Positions 11,051 through 17,322 of a stretch of 64,000 nucleotides of DNA are shown here, piece by piece (positions within the stretch are counted from its first letter, which is position 1; every line of letters begins with the position of its first letter). The translations under genes and the position numbers were made by a program. The notes below the pieces were generated by a model. It did not search any database and was not told the DNA's origin. It saw only the letters and a list, made by a program, of their open reading frames with translations. Source of the DNA: Peteryoungia algae (lineage in GTDB: Bacteria; Pseudomonadota; Alphaproteobacteria; Rhizobiales; Rhizobiaceae); NCBI RefSeq assembly GCF_030369675.1, contig NZ_CP128477.1, forward strand, positions 4,334,810 to 4,398,809, in the 5' to 3' direction.

Positions 11051-12016
11051 GTGGCAGTCTATACCGACATTTCCGAAGGCGATCTGAAGGCCTTTCTCGA
11101 GCAATATGATGCGGGCGAGTTGACCTCCTACAAGGGTATTGCCGAAGGGGTCGAGAATTCCAACTTCCTGCTCCACACGTCCAAGTCCCCGTTGATCCTG
11201 ACGCTCTACGAGAAGCGGGTCGACAAAAACGATCTGCCCTTCTTTCTCGGGCTCATGCACCATCTCTCCGAGCGCGGGCTCAACTGTCCGCTCCCCCTGC
11301 CGCGCAAGGATGGGGCGTTGTTGGGCGAACTTTCCGGCCGTCCGGCCGCGCTGATTTCCTTCCTCGAGGGCATGTGGCTGAGAAAGCCCGAAGCGCAGCA
11401 TTGCGGCGAAGTGGGCGCAGCCCTCGCCAGGATGCACATCGCCGGCGAGGGCTTCGAGCTGACGCGGCCGAACGCGCTTTCGCTCGAAGGCTGGCACGTG
11501 CTCTGGGCAAAATCCGAAGCCCGCGCCGACGAGGTGGAGGAGGGGCTGGAAACCGAGATCGGCGCCGAGCTCGATTTCCTCGCCACCCACTGGCCGAAGG
11601 ATTTGGCCTCGGGCGTCATCCATGCCGACCTTTTCCCGGACAACGTCTTCTTCCTCGGCGATACGCTGTCGGGGCTGATCGACTTCTATTTCGCCTGCAA
11701 CGACCTGCTGGTCTACGACCTCTCGATCTGCCTGAATTCCTGGTGCTTCGAGAAGGATGGCGCCTACAACATCACCAAGGGCAAGGCGATGATCGAGGGT
11801 TACCAGTCGGTGCGGCCGCTCTCTGCTGCCGAGATCGAGGCCTTGCCGATCCTGTGTCGCGGCTCTGCGCTGCGCTTCTTCCTCACCCGCCTCTATGACT
11901 GGCTGACAACGCCGGCAGGTGCCCTGGTGGTGAAAAAGGACCCGCTCGAATATCTGAAGAAGCTGCGCTTCCACCGCGCCGTCACCAATGCCTCGGAATA
12001 CGGACTGATCGCATGA
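11051..12016 (+). CDS. thrB: Homoserine kinase (ThrB type II)
   Basis: Phosphorylates homoserine in threonine biosynthesis (321 residues). It belongs to the aminoglycoside phosphotransferase-fold class found in rhizobia, not the GHMP class of enterobacteria. Diagnostic segments are [14 protein letters not shown] near the N-terminus, [14 protein letters not shown] (catalytic loop) and [13 protein letters not shown] (metal-binding DFY). The GTG at 11051 after GGGAAA gives the family N-terminus MAVYTDIS; an upstream in-frame start would add an unconserved 42 residues. Its stop overlaps the rnhA start (ATGA). Threonine synthase is encoded about 10 kb away on the other strand. Confidence 0.95.
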   Translation: MAVYTDISEGDLKAFLEQYDAGELTSYKGIAEGVENSNFLLHTSKSPLILTLYEKRVDKNDLPFFLGLMHHLSERGLNCPLPLPRKDGALLGELSGRPAALISFLEGMWLRKPEAQHCGEVGAALARMHIAGEGFELTRPNALSLEGWHVLWAKSEARADEVEEGLETEIGAELDFLATHWPKDLASGVIHADLFPDNVFFLGDTLSGLIDFYFACNDLLVYDLSICLNSWCFEKDGAYNITKGKAMIEGYQSVRPLSAAEIEALPILCRGSALRFFLTRLYDWLTTPAGALVVKKDPLEYLKKLRFHRAVTNASEYGLIA

Positions 12017-12480
12017 AACATGTCGAAATCTACACAGACGGCGCTTGCTCGGGCAATCCAGGCCCCGGAGGCTGGGGGGCCGTGATGCGTTACGGCGAAA
12101 CCGAAAAGGAACTCTTCGGTGGCGAGGCCGATACCACCAACAACCGCATGGAACTGCTCGCCACCATCACGGCGCTCAATTCCCTGAAGGATGCCTGCGA
12201 AGTCGATCTCTACACCGACAGCAAATATGTCATGGACGGCATCTCCAAGTGGATCTTCGGCTGGAAAAAGAACGGCTGGAAGACCGCCGATAGGAAGCCG
12301 GTCAAGAATGGCGAGCTCTGGCAGGCGCTCGACCTTGCCAATCAGCGCCACAAGGTTAAGTGGCACTGGGTCAAGGGCCATGCCGGCCACCCTGAAAATG
12401 AACGCGCCGACGAACTCGCCCGCCGCGGCATGGAGCCCTTCAAGACGTCGGGTGTCACGCGGTCGCTTCTGGTGAAGTGA
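12013..12480 (+). CDS. rnhA: Ribonuclease HI
   Basis: Degrades RNA in RNA-DNA hybrids (155 residues). The catalytic carboxylates are all present: D9 ([16 protein letters not shown]), E47 (NNRMELLA), D69 (YTDSKYV) and D133 (NERADELA). The conserved histidine region is [14 protein letters not shown]. It overlaps thrB by four bases, so the pair is translationally coupled, as is common in this order. A hairpin terminator follows. Confidence 0.96.
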   Translation: MKHVEIYTDGACSGNPGPGGWGAVMRYGETEKELFGGEADTTNNRMELLATITALNSLKDACEVDLYTDSKYVMDGISKWIFGWKKNGWKTADRKPVKNGELWQALDLANQRHKVKWHWVKGHAGHPENERADELARRGMEPFKTSGVTRSLLVK

Positions 12481-12489
12481 GCGGATGAG

Positions 12490-12534
12490 GGAGAAGGGGC
12501 GGCGCGACCGCCCTTGCCCTTTCGCCCGTTCTCC
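12490..12534 (+). terminator. Hairpin after rnhA
   Basis: An inner stem (AAGGGGCGG with CCGCCCTT around a CGCGA loop) lies inside an outer GGAGAA/TTCTCC pairing, starting about ten bases after the rnhA stop. There is no long T run. It probably ends or weakens the thrB-rnhA transcript before the Dabb gene. Confidence 0.45.
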
Positions 12535-12570
12535 CTATGCTCGCCACAAAATCACCGACGGGAGACATCC

Positions 12571-12879
12571 ATGATCCAGCACTGCGTATTCCTGCGCTTC
12601 AAGGCCGCTGTCCAGGAAGGCGAAAAGCAGGCGATCTATGCGGCGATCGCCGATTTGAAGGACGTGGTGCCGGGCATGCTTGAGGTGAAGTCCGGCTCGA
12701 ACGTGTCGCCGGAAGGCCTGAGCAGTGGCTATAATGACGGCTTCATCGTCACCTTCGAGGACGAGATGGTCCGCGACTATTATCTGAAGCATCCGAAACA
12801 TGTGGAAGTGGGCGAGCGCATTGTCAGCGCGACGGATGGAGGTCTGGCCGGCATCCTCGTCTTCGACCTGGAAACCTGA
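12571..12879 (+). CDS. Dabb (stress-responsive A/B barrel) domain protein
   Basis: A 102-residue single-domain protein starting MIQHCVFLRF behind a GGGAGAC ribosome site. The alternating pattern, with DLKDVVPGMLEVKSGSNVSPEG and a YYLKHPKHVEVGERI segment, matches the dimeric alpha+beta barrel Dabb family. Members range from plant stress proteins to small enzymes, and no substrate can be inferred here. It stands alone between rnhA and a minus-strand TetR gene. Confidence 0.75.
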   Translation: MIQHCVFLRFKAAVQEGEKQAIYAAIADLKDVVPGMLEVKSGSNVSPEGLSSGYNDGFIVTFEDEMVRDYYLKHPKHVEVGERIVSATDGGLAGILVFDLET

Positions 12880-12915
12880 AGCCTTACGTTGCAGGCAGGG
12901 CAGGGACGTAAAGCC

Positions 12916-13581
12916 TCAGTTCTGCGCAGGCGCAGCCGACAACAGCGCAATGAAGAGGTCCAGCGCCCGATGCATGGCAGCATCAGGCGGTCCCTCGACC
13001 TGCCACTCCTTGAAATGGCCGTCGATCCACATGCGCACCACGCCATAGATGAAGGCGCGCGATGACAGGATCAGATCGTCAGGTGCCACGCCGGCCCGCA
13101 GGTCGCCCCGCGCCTGCGCTTCGGCGATCAGGGCTACCATCAACTGGCGAATCTCATTATTTTGCCGCACCAGCCGTTCGGAACCATGAAAGTCTATCAG
13201 CGAGCGTGAGCTGACGATCTGGAAATGGGTGGGATTGGCAATCGCCCATTCCAGATAGCCAAGTCCAATGGCTCGCAATCTTCCCAGGGGCAGGTCGTTG
13301 TCGACCTTTTCAAGGGCCGATTGCACGGCGTCCGTCAGTCTGGAAATTGCCTGCTCGGCGACGGCGGTCAGCAGCGCAGTCTTGTTGCTGAAGTGGCGGA
13401 ACGGTGCGCCCGGCGAAACGCCCGCCTTCTTGGCAACCTCCCGCACCGATAATTGCTCGACGCCCTTCTCCTCGATCAGCTCGATGGCAGCAGCAATGAG
13501 CGAATCCACCAGGTTGCCATGGTGGTAGCGCTTTCGCATCGGAGCATTGTGAGGAGCGGGCTTGGGGGAATCGTTCGACAT
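12916..13581 (-). CDS. TetR family repressor
   Basis: A 221-residue regulator. The N-terminal helix-turn-helix (about residues 20-65) reads LSVREVAKKAGVSPGAPFRHFSNKTALL, given here in parts: VREVAKKAGVS and PFRHFSNKTALL. The C-terminal ligand domain resembles the TetR_C_33 (WHG) type, with an AIGLGYLEWAIANPTHF segment. The start at 13581 is preferred to an upstream TTG-like extension that would run into the operator; a shorter start at the RKRYHHG segment is also possible. It is divergent from a haem-membrane gene across two TGTAATC palindromes, so it probably controls itself and that gene. Confidence 0.85.
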   Translation of the reverse strand: MSNDSPKPAPHNAPMRKRYHHGNLVDSLIAAAIELIEEKGVEQLSVREVAKKAGVSPGAPFRHFSNKTALLTAVAEQAISRLTDAVQSALEKVDNDLPLGRLRAIGLGYLEWAIANPTHFQIVSSRSLIDFHGSERLVRQNNEIRQLMVALIAEAQARGDLRAGVAPDDLILSSRAFIYGVVRMWIDGHFKEWQVEGPPDAAMHRALDLFIALLSAAPAQN

Positions 13582-13610
13582 GAAACAAGCATAGCAGGTG
13601 ATCACGATTA

Positions 13611-13627
13611 TGTAATCGTCGATTACA
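13611..13627. promoter_or_regulatory. Palindromic operator 1 (TGTAATC-GTC-GATTACA)
   Basis: A perfect inverted repeat with seven-base arms and a three-base centre, 30 bases upstream of the TetR start. It is the first of two copies of the same half-site in the 111-base divergent gap, and a likely binding site of the TetR protein. Confidence 0.65.
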
Positions 13628-13650
13628 TTCATTGCGTCTGAATGCGTTTG

Positions 13651-13669
13651 ATGTAATCAGTGATTACAT
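13651..13669. promoter_or_regulatory. Palindromic operator 2 (ATGTAATCA-G-TGATTACAT)
   Basis: A perfect inverted repeat with nine-base arms around a single G. Its half-site TGTAATC is the same as in operator 1, and the centres are 41 bases apart, about four helical turns, which would allow cooperative binding. It lies 23 bases upstream of the ferric-reductase-like start. Confidence 0.65.
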
Positions 13670-13692
13670 AGAAGGTGATGAGGAGCTTGGTG

Positions 13693-14301
13693 ATGAAAAA
13701 TGCACTTGAAGGATGGAAACTGACCCTGTTGCTGGTGGGGGGATTGCTGATCATGACTGCGGTTGCGCTGGCTCTGGCGGCCAACCCGGTGGAGGCTTCG
13801 CGTCTTGTAATCCGCTGGACGGCGCGCTGTTCGGTGGCCCTGTTTCTCGCGGCCTTCACGGCCTCGTCGCTGGTTCGTTTGGTGCCCATTCGCATCACGC
13901 ACTGGCTGTCGCGCAACCGCCGTTATCTCGGCCTTGCCTTCGCCGCCTCTCACTCGATTCACCTGATGGCTATCATTTCACTGGCCACACAGGATCAAGT
14001 ACTGTTCTGGCAGTTGACCAACTACGGCACGCTGGTGAGCGGTGGTCTGGCCTATGTCTTCATCTTTGCCATGGCGACGACATCCTTTGACCGCACGGCG
14101 GCAATGCTCGGTTCGCGCCTATGGCGCCTGCTGCACCGCGCCGGTGCCTGGTATATCTGGACGTCCTTTGTCGTGACCTTCGGCAAGCGTTTTGTGATGG
14201 ATACCGCCTACCTCCCGGCCATGGTGCTGATCTTCCTCGCACTGGCGATCAAGTTGCTTGCCCGGTTGCGCGGTTCGCGGACTAAATCCACGCCAGCCTG
14301 A
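13693..14301 (+). CDS. Ferric reductase-like haem-binding membrane protein
   Basis: A 202-residue integral membrane protein with about six helices, resembling the ferric reductase-like transmembrane domain family (MsrQ/YedZ relatives). Candidate haem-ligating histidines are in AASHSIHLMA and LLHRAGAWYIW. The ATG at 13693 follows an AGGAG ribosome site. No partner reductase or MsrP gene is adjacent, so its electron donor and acceptor are unknown. The two operators just upstream indicate control by the divergent TetR regulator. Confidence 0.7.
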   Translation: MKNALEGWKLTLLLVGGLLIMTAVALALAANPVEASRLVIRWTARCSVALFLAAFTASSLVRLVPIRITHWLSRNRRYLGLAFAASHSIHLMAIISLATQDQVLFWQLTNYGTLVSGGLAYVFIFAMATTSFDRTAAMLGSRLWRLLHRAGAWYIWTSFVVTFGKRFVMDTAYLPAMVLIFLALAIKLLARLRGSRTKSTPA

Positions 14302-14324
14302 GCGTGGTGGCAAACAAAGAAATG

Positions 14325-14348
14325 CCGCGGCGGATCGCTCCGTCGCGG
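14325..14348. terminator. Bidirectional hairpin between convergent genes
   Basis: CCGCGGCGGA and TCCGTCGCGG pair with one mismatch around a TCGC loop, between the ends of the haem-membrane gene and the peroxiredoxin gene. There is no strong T run on either side. Confidence 0.45.
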
Positions 14349-14371
14349 CTCAATATGCGGACACACAGATA

Positions 14372-14857
14372 TCAGAGCTGCTCGATCATCTTGGCCGCCG
14401 ATGACACGGTCGCCTGGCCTGGATTTTCTTCGATGTTCAGGCTCTTCACCACGCCGTCCTCGACGAGCATGGAATAGCGCTTGGAACGCAGACCCAGAGC
14501 CCCGGCGGAAAGGTCGGCATCGAGGCCGAGTGCCTTGGTAAAGGCGGCATTCCAGTCGGCGAGGAAGTGGATCTTGCCAAGGCCGCCCGAATGCTGCGCC
14601 CAGGCACCCATCACATGCCAGTCATTGACAGACACGACGGCAATATCGTCGACGCCACGCGCCATCAGCGCGTCACGGTTCTCCAGGTAGCCGGGCAGAT
14701 GGTTCAAGGTGCAGGTCGGGGTGAAGGCGCCGGGCACGGCGAAGACGACAACCTTCTTGCCGGCAAAAAGATCTTCGGTGGTGATCTCCACCGGGCCGTC
14801 CACTGTCTTTTCCTTGAAGGTCGCCTGAGGCAGCTTGTCGCCGATGGCAATGGTCAT
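14372..14857 (-). CDS. Peroxiredoxin (Prx5-like, redoxin family)
   Basis: A thiol peroxidase of 161 residues that reduces hydrogen and alkyl peroxides. The peroxidatic cysteine is C49 in VPGAFTPTCT, the classical Prx5 motif, followed by HLPGYLENRDAL and VSVNDWHVMGAWAQ. It lacks a fused glutaredoxin domain, so it presumably uses an external thiol reductant. The start MTIAIGDKLP is the family N-terminus. The next gene upstream encodes a DsbD-like periplasmic domain on the same strand, about 70 bases away. Confidence 0.92.
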   Translation of the reverse strand: MTIAIGDKLPQATFKEKTVDGPVEITTEDLFAGKKVVVFAVPGAFTPTCTLNHLPGYLENRDALMARGVDDIAVVSVNDWHVMGAWAQHSGGLGKIHFLADWNAAFTKALGLDADLSAGALGLRSKRYSMLVEDGVVKSLNIEENPGQATVSSAAKMIEQL

Positions 14858-14929
14858 GAATGTCGTCCTCGCTTGCTTTGCACCACCCGGAACCCCTCCG
14901 TGCGGCAGTGACGCGAATATAGGTTGAGG

Positions 14930-15802
14930 TCAGTCGAAGGCAAGCGTGGTTTCCATGGCACGCGGGCCGCTGACGATCAGGATGCCCCAATGCTTGCCGG
15001 CCAGCTCGTATTTCTTCGGCAGCTTGCCGATCGGTACGGTCAGGACTGTTTCGCCCGCGTCCCCGGTCGACGCATGCGCCTTGACGAAGACATGGCCGCT
15101 CGGCCCGCTGATGAAGACCTCCGGTGTCGGTTGGCCCTCGGGTAGGATCGCCCGAACCACAAGCTCCTTGCGATCAGCGCTCATGGTGTGTCCGAGCACA
15201 CGAAAATCCTTTGAAGGGCCGGGCGGAACCTGCGCACGCGCCGCTTCGACGAGCGCCGTCTCCGCCGCATGGCTTTCGCCATCCGCATTCGGCGGCACAG
15301 TGAGATCGGCCTGGAAGGGGATGCAGATATTCTGACACACCCCGATGAAGGTATTGAGCGTCACCCCGGACGTATCGGGTGCATTCTTGAGGGTGATCGG
15401 CAGGGTGACCGGCTTGTCGTAGCCCACGTCGGTCATGGTGCCGTTCATCAGGACCTTTGGTACAGGAAAGTCCAGCCTCTCCAGGCTGTAGGAAGCCCCC
15501 TGAGCCGGCTTGACGGCAGGCGGAATGCCGACATCGCCCGGCTCCTTCCAATAGGTGATCCAGCCCGGTTTGGGCTCGATCACCAACGCCCCCTGGCGCA
15601 GACCGTCGGCGCTCTCTGGCAGAAGGATCAGCCGCATCCGCCCGCCCTCGTTCACCGCCCATTCGCTGCTCGCAGCCATCAGCGGCGAGGCCGGCAGAAG
15701 GGAAAAGAAACCGATAGCCGCCGCGACCGCGAACGGGCGGCCACGTGGGATAATTTTCAGCAGGCGGGAGAGAGACATGGGCGTTTCTGTTCTGGCGATC
15801 AT
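14930..15802 (-). CDS. Periplasmic DsbD-alpha-like (thiol-disulfide interchange N-terminal) protein
   Basis: A 290-residue exported protein. A signal peptide (hydrophobic stretch about residues 23-44, AAAIGFFSLLPASPLMAAS) precedes a domain like the N-terminal part of DsbD/ScsB. Signs are PKPGWITYWKEPGDVGIPP and the cysteine pair in FIGVCQNICIPF. Full-length DsbD also has an eight-helix membrane domain and a C-terminal thioredoxin domain; both are missing here, and the gene ends cleanly, so it is a stand-alone family member. An ATG eight codons downstream is an alternative start. It may relay reducing equivalents in the periplasm, but no partner is nearby. Confidence 0.7.
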   Translation of the reverse strand: MIARTETPMSLSRLLKIIPRGRPFAVAAAIGFFSLLPASPLMAASSEWAVNEGGRMRLILLPESADGLRQGALVIEPKPGWITYWKEPGDVGIPPAVKPAQGASYSLERLDFPVPKVLMNGTMTDVGYDKPVTLPITLKNAPDTSGVTLNTFIGVCQNICIPFQADLTVPPNADGESHAAETALVEAARAQVPPGPSKDFRVLGHTMSADRKELVVRAILPEGQPTPEVFISGPSGHVFVKAHASTGDAGETVLTVPIGKLPKKYELAGKHWGILIVSGPRAMETTLAFD

Positions 15803-15965
15803 GAAAACGGCTCTAGATGATCACTGTGGCCTTGGCCAGTCACGCTTGCTTCATGGTCATCATTTTGGGTTGATCGGAACCCGCTTCTGCCCCATCTTGA
15901 ATGGGAGACCACATCTGAACCACGCGTGAAGCCGATTGCCCAAGGGGCAAACCAGGGAGGCGGGC

Positions 15966-16571
15966 ATGGCATTGTCGTCGAAAACCAGTCTGAGAGAACG
16001 CGGTTTGCTGGATGGGCATCTGCTGATTGCCATGCCGGGCATGGCGGACGGCAATTTCGCCCGCGCCGTGGTCTATGTCTGCGCCCATTCGGATGCCGGG
16101 GCCATGGGCTTCATCATCAACCGCGCGCAATCGGTGACCTTTGCCGACCTGCTGTTGCATCTTGAGCTGATCGACCGCAACGACGCCATCATGCTGCCCG
16201 ATCACGCCCGCCATTTCCCCATCCAGTGCGGTGGTCCGGTGGAGCAGAATCGCGGCTTCGTGCTCCATTCCGATGACTACCTCTCCGACAGTTCGATCCC
16301 CGTCAGTGATGACATCTCGCTGACCGCGACGCTCGACATCGTCCGCGCCATCTCGGATGGTCGCGGTCCCCGCCACGCCACCATGCTGCTCGGTTATGCC
16401 GGCTGGGGCCCGGGTCAGCTGGAAGAGGAAATCACCCAGAATGGCTGGCTGAACTGCGCCGCCACCGAAGACCTGATCTTCGACCGCTGCCTCGAAAACA
16501 AATATGATCGCGCGCTGGCCCTGATGGGGATCAATCCGGCCATGCTGTCGACGGATGCAGGACACGCTTGA
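15966..16571 (+). CDS. YqgE/AlgH family protein (UPF0301)
   Basis: A 201-residue cytosolic protein of the YqgE/AlgH family. Conserved segments are [42 protein letters not shown] and [14 protein letters not shown]. The start at 15966 is behind a GGGAGG ribosome site and gives the rhizobial N-terminus [13 protein letters not shown]. AlgH was first linked to alginate regulation in Pseudomonas, but its molecular role is unresolved. The 163-base gap to the divergent DsbD-like gene shows no clear operator. Confidence 0.88.
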   Translation: MALSSKTSLRERGLLDGHLLIAMPGMADGNFARAVVYVCAHSDAGAMGFIINRAQSVTFADLLLHLELIDRNDAIMLPDHARHFPIQCGGPVEQNRGFVLHSDDYLSDSSIPVSDDISLTATLDIVRAISDGRGPRHATMLLGYAGWGPGQLEEEITQNGWLNCAATEDLIFDRCLENKYDRALALMGINPAMLSTDAGHA

Positions 16572-16674
16572 GGGATAGATCCACTGGTTGCGCACTTTCC
16601 GCTTGCAAGCTGAGAGAGGGCAGTCATGCTCCTCGTGTCGGGCCACCCGGTCCGGCCCGATCGAGACCCAGGCC

Positions 16675-17310
16675 ATGCCCTCCACCGACATCCTCATTGC
16701 CTTCATTATCACCACGGCCGTCTTCGCCTTCATCCCGGGCCCCGCGATGCTCTATGTCGCGGCCCGGACGCTTGCAGCGGACCGCCGCGCAGGGTTGATG
16801 GCGACGTCAGGTATTCATGTCGGCTGCTACGTGCATGTGGTCGCCGCAGCCGCTGGTCTGTCTGTCCTCTTCCATGTCGTCCCAACGCTCTATCTGGCGG
16901 TGAAGCTGGCAGGGGCTGCTTATCTGATCTATCTCGGCATTCGCATGTTCCGCGTGGCCCGGGCGGTTGGCGCAACGCCCGTTGACCTGGTGGCGCAGAA
17001 GTCCGCTGGCCGTGCGTTCGTGGAAAGCATGTTTGTCGAGGTGCTCAATCCGAAGACGGCGATTTTCTTTCTCGCCTTCCTGCCGCAGTTCATTGATCCT
17101 GCCGCGAGCTTCCCGGTCTGGCTGCAGTTCGTCATTCTCGGCACGGGGGTCAATGCGATGTTCACGGTCGCCGACATCACCTGCGTGATGGCGGCAAGCA
17201 CCGTCACCAGACGTTTGGCGCGGATCTCATCCCTGCAGCGCAATCTGCAAAGGGCAGGAGGCGCGATCCTCGTCGGACTTGGCCTTCACGTCGCCTTCCA
17301 GCGCACGTGA
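16675..17310 (+). CDS. LysE/RhtB family amino-acid exporter
   Basis: A 211-residue inner-membrane protein of six predicted helices. The family N-terminal signature is visible in AFIPGPAMLYVAARTL, with further conserved segments AAYLIYLGIRMFR and VEVLNPKTAIFFLAFLPQFI. LysE/RhtB proteins export amino acids or analogues; the substrate cannot be told. The ATG at 16675 gives the family N-terminus, and an upstream extension of 29 residues is not conserved. It converges on the GGDEF-EAL gene with a 12-base gap. Confidence 0.88.
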   Translation: MPSTDILIAFIITTAVFAFIPGPAMLYVAARTLAADRRAGLMATSGIHVGCYVHVVAAAAGLSVLFHVVPTLYLAVKLAGAAYLIYLGIRMFRVARAVGATPVDLVAQKSAGRAFVESMFVEVLNPKTAIFFLAFLPQFIDPAASFPVWLQFVILGTGVNAMFTVADITCVMAASTVTRRLARISSLQRNLQRAGGAILVGLGLHVAFQRT

Positions 17311-17322
17311 AGCCCTTCCGCC

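Noticed and set aside
13649..13661. A TTGATGTAATCAG sequence resembling a second anaerobox
   Set aside because: The spacer is three bases, not four, and the sequence is part of the TGTAATC palindrome.
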